64,000 bases of DNA, taken from positions 1 through 64,000 of the forward strand of contig NZ_JAUSUJ010000016.1 of NCBI RefSeq assembly GCF_030813915.1, given 5' to 3'. The stretch comes from Rhodoplanes tepidamans (lineage in GTDB: Bacteria > Pseudomonadota > Alphaproteobacteria > Rhizobiales > Xanthobacteraceae). Below the pieces are notes generated by a model. The model did not search any database. It was not told the DNA's origin and saw only the letters and a list, made by a program, of their open reading frames with translations. Shown here in pieces: positions 1-9,078 of the stretch. The position numbers and the translations under genes were made by a program. Numbering within the stretch: the first letter of the stretch is position 1; each line of letters opens with the position of its first letter.

Positions 1-113
1 AGGCAGACGATCTTCACCTTGTAGCCCTTCTTGGCGTGCAGCGCGATCGCGCCGCCGGCGCGCCACACGAAATCGCCCGGATGGGCGGTGACGACCAGAC
101 CTGTCTTGCTCAT
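1..113 (-). CDS. galB: GalB/LigJ-type PIG-L family hydratase (N-terminal part)
   Basis: Only the first 37 codons are inside the window; the gene runs off the left edge. The translation opens MSKTGLVVTAHPGDFVWRAG and continues with GAIALHAKKGYKVKIVCL, which I recognise as the N-terminus of the PIG-L/LmbE-fold 4-oxalomesaconate hydratase (GalB type) of gallate and protocatechuate 4,5-cleavage. The AHPGDF segment is the expected metal-site loop of the fold. The LigI-like lactonase encoded just upstream on the same strand makes the product this enzyme would need, which supports the call. The symbol is given by similarity; the catalytic C-terminal part is not visible. Confidence 0.7.
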   Translation of the reverse strand, partial: MSKTGLVVTAHPGDFVWRAGGAIALHAKKGYKVKIVC

Positions 114-177
114 GGGGACCTCTTTCTGATGGGACCGTCGGCTCGGACTGCCACCGACACCGGCCGTGCCTTCGACT

Positions 178-1191
178 CTACTGCTTCGGAATGCCGGCCT
201 TGTCGATCACGGCGGTCCAGCGCTTGATGTCCGTCGTCAGGCGGTCGGACAGCTCGCCCGGGGTCGACGCCGAGGCGACGATGCCGAGCTCGAGCAGCTT
301 TCGCTTCACCTCCGGCTCGACCAGCACCTCCTGCAGGCCGGCATTGAGGATGCGGACCACCTCCTCGGGCGTGCCGCTCTTGACGAACAGCGCGTTCCAC
401 GAGGTGGCGTCGAAGCCCGGCACCGTGGCGGCGACCGGCGGCACGTCGGGCAGCACCGGCGACTGCCTGGCGCCCGAGGTCGCGAGGGCGACCAGGTTCT
501 TGTCCTCGATCGAGCCCTTCAACGAGGCGTAGGAGTCGATGACGAGCTGCGCGTCGTTGCGCAGCACCGAGACCAGCGCGTCCGGCGTGGTGCGGTAGAC
601 GACGATCTCGGTCTTGATGTCGGCCTCGCCGTTGAACAGCACGGCCGACAGGTTCTGGGTCGAGCCGGCGATCACGGTCGCGATGTTGAGGGCGCCGGGC
701 CGCTTCTTGGCGTCGGCGATCAGGTCGGCGAGCTTGGTGTAGCCGGTCTGCTTGTTGGTCGCGAGAACGAAGTCGAAGAGGCCGAGGGTGGAGATCGGCA
801 CGAAACCGTTCACCGGGTCGAAGGGGAGCTGCTTGAACAGGCCGACGCTGACCGCCGTGCCGTTGGAGAACAGCGCCAGCGTGTAGCCGTCGGGGGCCGA
901 CGAGGCGACCCGGGTGGCGGCGAGCGACCCGCCGGCGCCGGGCGCGTTCTCGACAACGAAGCGGGCGCCGACCTTGTCGCCGAGCCGCTCGGTGACGATG
1001 CGGACCGTGATGTCGGCGACGCCGCCGGCACCGAACGGCACCACCACCTTGATCGGGCGGTTCGGATACTTGGCCTGCGCCCAGGCCGAGGCGGAAACGA
1101 CGAACGGCGCGGCGAGGCCGCCGACGAGGCCGCCCGCAGCGCCGCGCAGCAGCGTGCGACGGCTGGGGGTGCGGGTGAGTTCGTTGGTCAT
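178..1191 (-). CDS. Bug/TctC-family tripartite tricarboxylate transporter substrate-binding protein
   Basis: 337-residue periplasmic solute-binding protein of the Bug (TctC) family. It starts with a twin-arginine-like signal (SRRTLLRG, hydrophobic stretch, then a cleavage region near ASAWAQA). The mature protein opens YPNRPIKVVVPFGAGG, the usual Bug signature, and ends in the family's C-terminal helix. The ATG at 1191 follows AGGA at a good distance; a longer frame exists upstream but has no signal-like sequence. No TctA/TctB membrane genes lie next to it, so it is an orphan receptor or uses distant partners. It sits between the GalB-like and LigI-like genes on the same strand, so an aromatic acid or ring-cleavage product is a reasonable ligand guess. 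Confidence 0.9.
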   Translation of the reverse strand: MTNELTRTPSRRTLLRGAAGGLVGGLAAPFVVSASAWAQAKYPNRPIKVVVPFGAGGVADITVRIVTERLGDKVGARFVVENAPGAGGSLAATRVASSAPDGYTLALFSNGTAVSVGLFKQLPFDPVNGFVPISTLGLFDFVLATNKQTGYTKLADLIADAKKRPGALNIATVIAGSTQNLSAVLFNGEADIKTEIVVYRTTPDALVSVLRNDAQLVIDSYASLKGSIEDKNLVALATSGARQSPVLPDVPPVAATVPGFDATSWNALFVKSGTPEEVVRILNAGLQEVLVEPEVKRKLLELGIVASASTPGELSDRLTTDIKRWTAVIDKAGIPKQ

Positions 1192-1217
1192 GGCAGGTCC
1201 TTTCCGTCGCGGGACGG

Positions 1218-2096
1218 TCAGGCGGAGAAGCCGAACAGGCGGGCCGGATTGTCGACCAGCAGCTTCTGCCGCACGGCTGGATCGGGAGCGTAGAGAGGAA
1301 TGAGATCGACGAGGTCGCCGTCGTCGGGCATCGCCGGCACGTTGGGATGCGGCCAGTCGGTGCCCCACAGCAGGCGGTCCGGATCGACCTCGATCAGGCG
1401 CTTGGCGAGCGGAACGACGTCATGATAGGGCGCGCCGGCGGACGAGACGCGCTCGGCGCCGGTGAGCTTGATCCAGCACTTCTTGTCGCGCTCGTAGCGC
1501 GCGACAAGAGCGCGGAAGGCGGCCTGCTCGGGGCCGAGCCGGGCGTCGACGACGCCGAGATGGTCGATCACGTAGGTGATCGGCAGGGCGTCGAGGACGG
1601 GGGCGAAGCTGTCGAGATCCTTGGCCGGCAGGTAGAGATCGACGTGCCAGCCGTGCGGCGCGATGCGCTTCACCACGGTCTCGAAAGTGCCGAGATCCGG
1701 GCGGCCTCCGAGCCGGGCCAGGAAGGTGAAGCGGCAGCCGACGATGCCGGCCGCCGAGAGCCGCGCGATCTCGCCGTCCGAGAAGCTCGAATCGACATTG
1801 GCGACGCCCTTGTAGCGGCCGCCGCTCGCCGCGATCGCGTCGGTCACCACCAGATTGTCGCGACCGTGCGGCGTTGCGTTGACCAGAACGGCACGCGCGA
1901 TGCCCATGCGCTCCTGCAGCCACTGCAGCTTGGCGAGGGGCGCATCGGGCGGCGTGTAGGGCCGGTCGGCGACATAGGGGTATTTCGCGTCCGGGCCGAA
2001 CACGTGGCAGTGGGTGTCGCAGGCGAGCGGCGGCAGCTGGAAGGCCGGCTTGCGCGGATCGGGATGGGGGGGCGGAATGGTGGGAATGGCGCTCAT
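1218..2096 (-). CDS. ligI: 2-pyrone-4,6-dicarboxylate lactonase-like amidohydrolase (LigI family)
   Basis: 292-residue TIM-barrel amidohydrolase. The N-terminal motif CDTHCHVFGP (His29, His31) and the late WGTDWPHPN motif are characteristic of the LigI/galactarolactone-isomerase branch, which hydrolyses 2-pyrone-4,6-dicarboxylate in protocatechuate 4,5-cleavage without needing a metal. The ATG at 2096 is preceded by GAGAGG and leaves a protein of normal family length; the frame is open another 75 bases upstream but that part is Arg/Pro-rich and unlike the family. It lies 26 bases before the Bug gene, with the GalB-like gene further on, all on one strand, so the three probably form an operon. 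A related sugar-lactone hydrolase cannot be excluded. Confidence 0.82.
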   Translation of the reverse strand: MSAIPTIPPPHPDPRKPAFQLPPLACDTHCHVFGPDAKYPYVADRPYTPPDAPLAKLQWLQERMGIARAVLVNATPHGRDNLVVTDAIAASGGRYKGVANVDSSFSDGEIARLSAAGIVGCRFTFLARLGGRPDLGTFETVVKRIAPHGWHVDLYLPAKDLDSFAPVLDALPITYVIDHLGVVDARLGPEQAAFRALVARYERDKKCWIKLTGAERVSSAGAPYHDVVPLAKRLIEVDPDRLLWGTDWPHPNVPAMPDDGDLVDLIPLYAPDPAVRQKLLVDNPARLFGFSA

Positions 2097-2254
2097 GACC
2101 GGCCTCTCGCGGGCCTGCCGGCCGGACCGGGCGACCGGCCCGGTCCGGGGCAGTTGACGCGGACGGGCCACCGATCAGGAGGAGCGACCCGTGCCGCGGG
2201 CGGGACATTGCCGCGGGCCGGCTGCGCAATCAAATGACATTATTGCGGGCATTG

Positions 2255-2269
2255 ATGAATCGAGTTCAT
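2255..2269. promoter_or_regulatory. LysR-type operator candidate (T-N11-A dyad)
   Basis: A perfect inverted repeat, ATGAA-TCGAG-TTCAT, lies in an AT-richer pocket of the 259-base gap between the LysR gene and the ligI-like gene. Within it a T and an A are separated by 11 bases inside the dyad, the classic LysR recognition layout. It stands about 160 bases upstream of the ligI-like start codon, a plausible place for activation by the neighbouring LysR protein. The dyad is seen; its role is inferred. Confidence 0.5.
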
Positions 2270-2355
2270 TGGTCGGAGCAGCCATGCGGCCGTTCCCCGC
2301 CGGCCCTGCCGGGCCCTGGCGCAAGGGCCCGGAGGCCCCCTCGGGTCCGCGCCGC

Positions 2356-3252
2356 TCAGCCGCGGCTGCGCAGGGTGCGGCTGATCAGGCGGAGCAGATC
2401 CTCGGCGGCGGGCGACAGCGGCAGGCCGCGCTTCACCACCACGCCGAGCGCGCGGGAGACGCTCGGATTGCGCAGCGGGACGGTGGTGATGCCGGTCCGG
2501 CCGCTCGCCTCGACGGCGAGGCGCGGCACCACGGCGAGGCCGAGACCGGCGCCGACCAGGCTCACCGCGGTGGCGAGATGCTGCACCTCGAACCGCCAGG
2601 ACAGCGTCTCGCGCCGCGGCCCCAGCGCGTCGTCGATGAGCACGCGGTTGCCGGTCTGCGGGCTGACCCGGACCAGCGGCTGGCCTTCGAGATCCGCCCA
2701 GGTGACGCCCTTGCTGGCCGCGAAGGGATGCTCGGCCGGGCAGACCAGCACGAACGGCTCCTTGAGGAGCTCGGTGATCTCCAGATCCCAGCGGTTGACC
2801 GAGACGATCGTGATGCCGAACTCGGCGCGGCCCGACTGGACGTGATCGGCGATCTCGCTCGCCGAGTTGTCGAACACCTGCACGTCGAGACCGGGATAGA
2901 GCTGGGTGAACTCGGCCAGCACCCGCGGGATGTAGCGGATCGAGATGGTGGGCAGGCAGCCGATCGCCAGCCGCTCCTGCTGGGCGCGGCCCTGCCGGCG
3001 CAGATCCTCGAACGAGCGCACCGCCTCGTCGAGGATGCGGCGCGCCTTCGGCAGGAGGTCGAGCCCGGCCGGCGTGAGGGCGACATGGCGGGTGGTGCGC
3101 ACCAGGAGCTTCACCCCGAGGTCGTCCTCGAGCTTGCGCATGCGGTGGCTCAGCGCCGTCTGCGAGAGATTGAGATTGGCGGCGGCGCGGTGAAAGCTGC
3201 CGCGCTCGGCGATGCTGAGAAAGGCTTCGAGCCCCAGGAAATCGATACGCAC
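2356..3252 (-). CDS. LysR-family transcriptional regulator
   Basis: 298-residue LysR-type regulator. Residues 1-60 form the winged helix-turn-helix (FLSIAERGSFHRAAANLNLS, then QTALSHRMRKLEDDLGVKLL), followed by the LysR substrate-binding domain. I chose the GTG at 3252 (giving VRIDFLGLEAF) because GAGGA lies just upstream and it matches the normal LysR N-terminus; an ATG at 3300 would add 16 untypical residues. It precedes the ligI-like gene on the same strand and is its likely regulator. The effector is probably an aromatic acid or ring-cleavage intermediate, inferred from context only. Confidence 0.93.
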   Translation of the reverse strand: MRIDFLGLEAFLSIAERGSFHRAAANLNLSQTALSHRMRKLEDDLGVKLLVRTTRHVALTPAGLDLLPKARRILDEAVRSFEDLRRQGRAQQERLAIGCLPTISIRYIPRVLAEFTQLYPGLDVQVFDNSASEIADHVQSGRAEFGITIVSVNRWDLEITELLKEPFVLVCPAEHPFAASKGVTWADLEGQPLVRVSPQTGNRVLIDDALGPRRETLSWRFEVQHLATAVSLVGAGLGLAVVPRLAVEASGRTGITTVPLRNPSVSRALGVVVKRGLPLSPAAEDLLRLISRTLRSRG

Positions 3253-3506
3253 GACGAATCCTCGACGACGGAGGCTGCATCTTAGCGGTGTGGCCGGCAC
3301 CCCGATACGGCCACGGGAGGACCAATCAGCGCGTGTGGTTCACCGTCCCTGCGGGTCGCCCGGCGACGCCGACAAGTTTAACGATCCGCCACACCGCTCC
3401 TCGACCATCCCGGCGAAAACGCGGCGGCGACGCCGGCCTTCTTACCCGGGCCGAGAGAGTCGGGCCGGCATGCTCGCGCCGACGATCGAGCGCGAGGAGA
3501 ACAGTC

Positions 3507-3860
3507 GTGAGCCGAATGTCGGTGTCGGCGTCGCCCCCGTCGGATCGGGACGATCCGGGATACGCCTATTCGGTGCGGCCGGCGGCCCCGCCGTCCCGAC
3601 CCGGCTGGCTGGTGACGGCGTGGGACGGCGAGACCGGGACGCCGATCGGCCGCTGCGAGATCGCCTCCTCGGCCGGAGCGACGCCGGTGGCGACGCCGCG
3701 CGATCTGCTCGAGCGCATGGGCGGGCGCTACCGGCTGGAGGCGGTGCGCGTCGACTGCGCGCTGGACCGCCTCTCCGTCGTGACGCGGCGGGTCGCACGC
3801 GCCTGCGCCCGGCACCGCCGCGCCGGACGGCGGTGGCGCCGCGCCACGCCGACCGGCTGA
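3507..3860 (+). CDS. Small hypothetical protein
   Basis: 117-residue reading frame I do not recognise. It has a GTG start with a very good ribosome-binding site (GAGGAGA six bases upstream); an ATG nine bases later is the alternative. The middle part (WLVTAWDGETGTPIGRCEI, then LLERMGGRYRLEAVRVDC) has the composition of a small folded domain, while the C-terminus is a run of arginines. No signal peptide or membrane segment is seen. It converges on the RND pump gene with only 14 bases between them. The ribosome-binding site is the main support; a chance frame in GC-rich DNA is possible. Confidence 0.42.
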   Translation: MSRMSVSASPPSDRDDPGYAYSVRPAAPPSRPGWLVTAWDGETGTPIGRCEIASSAGATPVATPRDLLERMGGRYRLEAVRVDCALDRLSVVTRRVARACARHRRAGRRWRRATPTG

Positions 3861-3874
3861 GACGCCACCTCCGC

Positions 3875-6800
3875 TCACACTTCGGCGGATGCGACCGCGC
3901 CGAGCCGGCGCAGCTTGCGTCGCCGGTGCCGCATCAGACGGCGCCGCGCCTGCAGGCGCAGGCCGCGGCCGCGTGCGCCCTCGCTGCCGAGCAGCCGCTG
4001 CACCGTGACGAACAGCACCGGCACCATGACGAGCGCCAGCACCACCACCGCGATCATGCCGCCCATGACGCCGGTGCCGAGCGCCTGCTGGCTCTTGGCG
4101 CTGGCACCGTGGGCGATCACCATCGGCGCGACGCCCGATGCGAAGGCGAAGCCGGTCATCAGGATCGGCCGGAAGCGCAGGCGCGCCGCCTCGACGGCCG
4201 CCTGGGCGAGCGGCATGCCGGCGAGATTGAGGTCGCGGGCGAAGCCGATGATCAGGATCGCGTCCTTCGCGGCGAGCCCGATGATGGTGATCAGCCCGAT
4301 GGTGAAGTAGACGTCGTTCGGCATGCCGCGCAGCGTCACGGCGGCGACCGCGCCGAGCATGCCGAGCGGCACCACGAGCAGCACCGCGATCGGCACGGTC
4401 CAGCTCTCGTAGAACGCCGCCAGCACCAGGAACACGACCAGGGCCGACAGGCCCAGCAGCAGCGGCGCCTGCGAGCCCGCCGCCTTCTCCTGCAGCGACT
4501 GGCCGGTCCACTCGAAGCCGAAGCCGCGCGGCAGCGTCGCGGCGATCCGCTCCATCTCGGCGATGGCGTCGCCGGAGGTGAAGCCCGGCTTCGCCGCGCC
4601 GCTGATGCGCACCGACGGATAGTAGTTGAAGCCGACCACCTGGCTCGGCCCGACCGACCATTTCACCGTGGCGAAGGACGAGAACGGGACCAGCTGGCCC
4701 TTGGCGTTGCGCACGTTGAAGCCGAGGATGTCGTCGGCCTGCATGCGGGCGCCGTCGTCGGCCTGCACGATCACGCGCTGCATGCGGCCGCGATTGGGGA
4801 AGTCGTTGATGTAGGCGGAGCCGAGATTGGTCGAGATCGTCGCGTTGATGTCCTGGAACGCGATGCCGAGCGCCGCCGCCTTCTCGCGGTCGACCATCAG
4901 CTCGACCTGGGGGGCGGGCGGCAGGCCCTCGACGAAGACGTCCTGCAGCACCGGGCTGCGCGCCGCCGCGGCGAGGAGCTGGTCCTTGGCCCGCATCAGC
5001 TCGGCATAGCCCTTCTGCCCGCGGTCCTGCAGGCGGAAGCTGAAGCCGGAGGAATTGCCGAGATTGTCGATCGGCGGCGGCTGCAGGGCCGAGATCCGGG
5101 CGTCCTTGATGCCGGCGAGACTCTTGTTGACGTCGTCGACGATCGCCGCGGCGGAATCGTTCGGCCCGCGCTTCGACCAGTCCTCCAGCGTCACGAAGGC
5201 CTGCGCCGTGTTGGTGCCCTGGCCGAGGAAGCTGAAGCCGGTGAGGAACGTGACGTTGTCGACGCCGGCCCGGTTGATCAGGAACTTCTCGACCTCCTCG
5301 ACCACCGCGAGGGTGCGGTTGAACGAGGCGTCGGGCGGCGTCTGCACGTCGGTGGTGATGAAGCCCTGGTCGTCCACCGGGAGAAAGCCGGCGGGCAGCC
5401 GCGAGAACATCCAGGCCATCGCCGCCACGATGACGGCGAACACCACCAGCATCCGCCCGGCGCGGCCGAGCGACCAGGCGACGAAGCCGCCGTAGCGCTC
5501 CTTGGTGCGGTCGAGGAAGCGGTTGAACAGGCCGAACACGCCGCGCCCGGGACCGTGATGGGTCACGGGCTTCAGGAGCGTCGCGCACAGCGCCGGCGTG
5601 AGCGACAGCGCCATCAGGGCCGAGAAGCCGATCGCCGCCACCATGGTGACGGAGAACTGCTGGTAGACGATGCCGACCGAGCCGGGGAAGAACGCCATCG
5701 GCACGAACACGGCCATCAGCACCAGGGTGATGCCGACGATCGCGCCGGAGATCTGGCTCATCGCCTTGCGGGTCGCCTCGCGCGGGCCGAGATGCTCCTC
5801 CGCCATGATGCGCTCGACGTTCTCCACCACCACGATGGCGTCGTCGACCAGGATGCCGATCGCCAGCACCATGGCGAACAGGGTCAGCATGTTGATCGAG
5901 AAGCCGCCGATCAACAGCACCGCGCAGGTGCCGAGCAGCGCTACCGGCACCACGAGCGTCGGGATGATGGTGTAGCGGATGTTCTGCAGGAACAGGAACA
6001 TCACCAGGAAGACCAGCACCACGGCCTCGCCCAGCGTCGTCAGCACCTTGGTGATCGACGCCTGGACCACCGGCGTGATGTCGTAGGGGATCTCGTACTT
6101 GATGTTCTGCGGGAAGTAGGTGGCGAGCTCCGCCATCTTGGCGTGGACGGCCTTGGCGGTGGCGAGCGCGTTGCCGGTCGGCGCCAGCAGCACCGAGAGG
6201 CCGGCGACCGGCTTGCCGTCGAGCCGCGTGGTGAACTGATAGCCCATGCCGCCCACCTCGATGCGGGCGACGTCGCGCAGCCGCACCGTGGAGCCGTCGG
6301 CGTTGGCGCGCAGCACGATCGAGCCGAACTCGTCGGGCGAGGAGAGCTGGCCCTTCACCAGCACCATCGCGGCGACCGGGTGGCCGGGGCGGCTCGGCTC
6401 GGCGCCGATGCTGCCGGAGGCGACCTGGGCGTTCTGCGCCTCGATCGCCTTGGTGACGTCGTCGGCGGTGAGGTTGTAGCCGACCAGCCGGGCCGGATCG
6501 AGCCAAACGCGCAGCGAGCGCTCGGTCGAGAACAGCGTGGCGCGGCCGACGCCCGGAATGCGCCTGATCTCGCCCAGCACGTTGCGGATCATGAAGTCGC
6601 CGAGCCCGACCTCGTCGAGGCTGCCGTCGGTCGACGACAGCGTGATGATCTGCAGCACCGCACTCGAGGCCTCCTCGATGAGGATGCCCTGCTGGATCAC
6701 GGCGCGCGGCAGGCGCGCCTCGACCCGCTTGATGCGGTTCTGCACCTCGACCGAGGCGAGGTTCGAATCGGTGCCGGGGACGAAGTTGGCGATGATCTCG

Positions 6801-7063
6801 ACCTGGCCGAGCGAGTCGGAGGTCGATTCGAAGTTGAGGATGCCGCTCGCGCCGTTGAGCTCCTCCTCGATCAGCCGGGTGACGCTGTTGTACAGGTTCT
6901 CGGGCGAGGCGCCCGGATAGCTGGTCGAGATCGAGATCGAGGGCGGCGCGATGATCGGATACTGCGCGACCGGCAGGAAGGGCAGCGCCAGCAGCCCGAA
7001 CAGGCTGACGAACAGCGCCACCACGACCGCGAAGATCGGCCGATCGATGAAGAAGGACGGCAT
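3875..7063 (-). CDS. RND (HAE1/AcrB-type) multidrug efflux pump, inner-membrane subunit
   Basis: 1062-residue proton-driven exporter. It opens FFIDRPIFAVVVALFV and QYPIIAPPSISISTSYPGA, typical of AcrB/MexB. The proton-relay pair is present as VDDAI with Asp407 and Asp408, the same numbering as E. coli AcrB. Twelve membrane segments and two large periplasmic loops are expected from the length and internal repeat. The ATG at 7063 was chosen because the family always begins with the short M-(P)-x-F-F-I-D-R-P motif. It starts 14 bases after the adaptor gene, so the two are co-transcribed. No outer-membrane factor or TetR repressor is encoded beside it, so the pump presumably uses a TolC-like protein from elsewhere. 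Confidence 0.95.
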   Translation of the reverse strand: MPSFFIDRPIFAVVVALFVSLFGLLALPFLPVAQYPIIAPPSISISTSYPGASPENLYNSVTRLIEEELNGASGILNFESTSDSLGQVEIIANFVPGTDSNLASVEVQNRIKRVEARLPRAVIQQGILIEEASSAVLQIITLSSTDGSLDEVGLGDFMIRNVLGEIRRIPGVGRATLFSTERSLRVWLDPARLVGYNLTADDVTKAIEAQNAQVASGSIGAEPSRPGHPVAAMVLVKGQLSSPDEFGSIVLRANADGSTVRLRDVARIEVGGMGYQFTTRLDGKPVAGLSVLLAPTGNALATAKAVHAKMAELATYFPQNIKYEIPYDITPVVQASITKVLTTLGEAVVLVFLVMFLFLQNIRYTIIPTLVVPVALLGTCAVLLIGGFSINMLTLFAMVLAIGILVDDAIVVVENVERIMAEEHLGPREATRKAMSQISGAIVGITLVLMAVFVPMAFFPGSVGIVYQQFSVTMVAAIGFSALMALSLTPALCATLLKPVTHHGPGRGVFGLFNRFLDRTKERYGGFVAWSLGRAGRMLVVFAVIVAAMAWMFSRLPAGFLPVDDQGFITTDVQTPPDASFNRTLAVVEEVEKFLINRAGVDNVTFLTGFSFLGQGTNTAQAFVTLEDWSKRGPNDSAAAIVDDVNKSLAGIKDARISALQPPPIDNLGNSSGFSFRLQDRGQKGYAELMRAKDQLLAAAARSPVLQDVFVEGLPPAPQVELMVDREKAAALGIAFQDINATISTNLGSAYINDFPNRGRMQRVIVQADDGARMQADDILGFNVRNAKGQLVPFSSFATVKWSVGPSQVVGFNYYPSVRISGAAKPGFTSGDAIAEMERIAATLPRGFGFEWTGQSLQEKAAGSQAPLLLGLSALVVFLVLAAFYESWTVPIAVLLVVPLGMLGAVAAVTLRGMPNDVYFTIGLITIIGLAAKDAILIIGFARDLNLAGMPLAQAAVEAARLRFRPILMTGFAFASGVAPMVIAHGASAKSQQALGTGVMGGMIAVVVLALVMVPVLFVTVQRLLGSEGARGRGLRLQARRRLMRHRRRKLRRLGAVASAEV

Positions 7064-7077
7064 CCTCGGCTCCGGCG

Positions 7078-8298
7078 TCAGCGCACGACGGAGCCGGTCC
7101 GCTCGCCGGCGGCCGCGTCGGCGTCGGCGCGGCGATGATGGCCGGGCCGCCACGGCACCGGATCGACGACGTCGCCGGGCACGAACTTCTGGAAGCCCTC
7201 GACCACCACCTTGTCGCCGGGCTGAGCGCCCTCGAGCACCAGCCATTGGTCGTCGACGACGCGGCCCACCCGCACCGGCTTGGCGTGCGCCCGGTTGTCG
7301 TCGCGCACCAGATAGAGACGGCTCTCGCCGGCGTCGTCGCGCTGCACGGCCTGCTGGGGCACGGCGAGCGAATCGCCGTCGATGCCCTGCTCGATCTGCA
7401 CCCGGACATACATGCCGGGCAGCAGCTCGCCCTTCGGATTCGGGAACTCGCCGCGCAGCGTAACCTGCCCGGTCGACGGATCGACGCTGGCGTCGGAGAA
7501 CAGGAGCTTGCCGGGATGCGGATAGAGGGTGCCGTCGCCGAGCTCGAGCCGCACCTTGGCGGCGTCCGGTGCGACCTGCTCGAGCGCGCCGGATTCGAAG
7601 TCGCGGCGGAGCTGCTGCAGCTCCTCCACCGACTGCGTGAAGTCGGCATAGACGCGGTCGAGCTGCTGCACGGTGGCGAGGTGGGTCGCCTCGCCCTGCC
7701 CGACCAGCGCCCCCTCGGTGACGAGGGCACGGCCGACCCGGCCGTCGATCGGCGAGCGGATGCTGGCATAGCCGAGATTGAGCTCGGCGCGGGCGACCTC
7801 GGCCTGCTTGGCCGCGACATCGGCCTGCGCCTGCCGGAAGGTCGCCACCGCGGTCTCGTGCTGGACCTGCGAGGCGGCGCGGCCGACCAGCAGCTCCTGG
7901 ATGCGCTTGGCCTGCTTCTCGGACTGCTCGAGCACCGCCTCGGCCTTGGCGAGCGCCGCCTTGGCGGCTTCCAGCTCGACCTCGTAGGGCTTGGGGTCGA
8001 GCCGGTAGAGCACGTCGCCGGCCTTCACGTCGGCGCCCTGCCGGAAGGGCCGCTCGACCACGATTCCGGGCACCCGCGCCCGCACCTCGGCGATGCGCAC
8101 GGGCGCGATGCGGCCGGGCAGTTCGCGCACATAGGGGCGTGGCGCCGGCTGCAGCGTGACGACCGACACCTTGGGGGGCGGCGTCGCCCCCTTCTCCTGG
8201 GTGGCGACCGTGGTCTGGGCCTCGGAGCAGGCCGCCAGGCCGAGACCGGCCAGCAGCAGCAGCGCAGAGCTTCGGTTCACAAAAGCCCGAACCGTCAT
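7078..8298 (-). CDS. RND efflux periplasmic adaptor lipoprotein (AcrA/MexA type)
   Basis: 406-residue membrane-fusion protein. The N-terminus is a lipoprotein signal with lipobox LAAC (Cys24), so it is probably anchored in the inner membrane. Then come the barrel-sandwich/lipoyl halves (VPGIVVERPFRQGADVKAGD and YASIRSPIDGRVG), separated by a long alpha-helical hairpin rich in Ala, Glu and Lys (about residues 108-165), and the beta-barrel and membrane-proximal domains. The ribosome-binding site is GGAGGTGA directly before the ATG at 8298. It is the first gene of the pump operon. The upstream DNA to 8533 shows no regulator gene and no clear operator. Confidence 0.95.
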   Translation of the reverse strand: MTVRAFVNRSSALLLLAGLGLAACSEAQTTVATQEKGATPPPKVSVVTLQPAPRPYVRELPGRIAPVRIAEVRARVPGIVVERPFRQGADVKAGDVLYRLDPKPYEVELEAAKAALAKAEAVLEQSEKQAKRIQELLVGRAASQVQHETAVATFRQAQADVAAKQAEVARAELNLGYASIRSPIDGRVGRALVTEGALVGQGEATHLATVQQLDRVYADFTQSVEELQQLRRDFESGALEQVAPDAAKVRLELGDGTLYPHPGKLLFSDASVDPSTGQVTLRGEFPNPKGELLPGMYVRVQIEQGIDGDSLAVPQQAVQRDDAGESRLYLVRDDNRAHAKPVRVGRVVDDQWLVLEGAQPGDKVVVEGFQKFVPGDVVDPVPWRPGHHRRADADAAAGERTGSVVR

Positions 8299-8533
8299 GT
8301 CGTCACCTCCAGTTCAAACGTCCAGCGTCCAGGTCGAAACGGGCGGACCGGTCACGGCTCCGCCCCCGGACGGCCGCGACCGTCCGCTCTCCTCACGCAT
8401 CTCTGCGGCGCCGGCGCGGATACGGTCCGCACGCGGCGCCGGGCACTCCGGCAGCCTTGGAACTCCCCGCCACCAGGCTTCGACCGATCGGCCGTCCCGG
8501 CTTTTTCTGCTGCGTCAGTCTCCCCGCGCAGCG

Positions 8534-8740
8534 TTACGGCTTTCTTAACAGCCGTTCAGCTTTCAACCTCGCCTCATGAATAAGGCAGAAATTTGCTTCT
8601 GGTGCGCTGCACCACGACAGATGACATCTTGAACAATATCGTACCGCTTTGTATAGTTCCCCAGTCGTTTTCAAGAATACGAACCTGAAGTTGACTACAA
8701 TTTCATCGTCATGACGCTTTACATTGCAGATCGGAAGCAT
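8534..8740 (-). CDS. Hypothetical small cysteine-rich protein in a low-GC pocket
   Basis: 68-residue frame (MLPICNVKRHDDEIVVNFRF onward) with a CSRCHLSWCS segment and a further cysteine near the C-terminus, resembling a small zinc-binding knuckle. It lies in a stretch (about 8530-8790) clearly richer in A and T than the surroundings, which suggests acquired or relic DNA. The ATG at 8740 has GGAG only two bases upstream, which is too close to be convincing, and a TTG at 8779 would extend it. I do not recognise a family. It may be a remnant rather than a working gene. Confidence 0.25.
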   Translation of the reverse strand: MLPICNVKRHDDEIVVNFRFVFLKTTGELYKAVRYCSRCHLSWCSAPEANFCLIHEARLKAERLLRKP

Positions 8741-9078
8741 CGCTCCGTCAGAGCTACAGATAGACAATCCAGCTCGCAACCGGTCAGGTGGTCGCAGTAG
8801 CGCCGCACCATGCCTTCGGCGGCGCAGCAGGACCCGCAGCTGTACGTGAAATTACTTGGGATCGAGGGACTTGCGCCGGCCCCCGGCGGCGCCCGAAGAC
8901 CGCGTGCGGCTTTCGGCCGCGCGGCCGCCGGCGCTCCGGCCACGGCACGACGACGGCGCCTCGGGCGGCCTCGAAGTCGGGCCCCGGCCGACTCGGAACG
9001 ATCGCGGGCCGCCCCGGCCGTGCGGCCGGGACGGCCCCGATCGAGGTGCCCTCTCGATGTTCCCCTCGGTGCGGCCGG
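8741..9078. other. Gap without a recognised gene between low-GC pocket and napC
   Basis: The first part continues the AT-richer pocket and then returns abruptly to GC-rich sequence near 8870. Frames crossing it are Arg/Pro/Ala-rich and have no ribosome-binding sites or known motifs. It holds the 3' untranslated region of the nap operon; no T-tract terminator is visible. Confidence 0.4.

Noticed and set aside
3212..7138. A very long open frame on the plus strand opposite the RND pump gene
   Set aside because: It is the mirror of the real gene in GC-rich DNA: His/Asp/Arg-rich translation with no domains, while the minus strand encodes a full AcrB-type pump.
8719..8943. 74-codon minus-strand frame crossing the edge of the low-GC pocket
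   Set aside because: It spans the composition break, is Ala/Pro/Arg-rich in the first half and has no ribosome-binding site.
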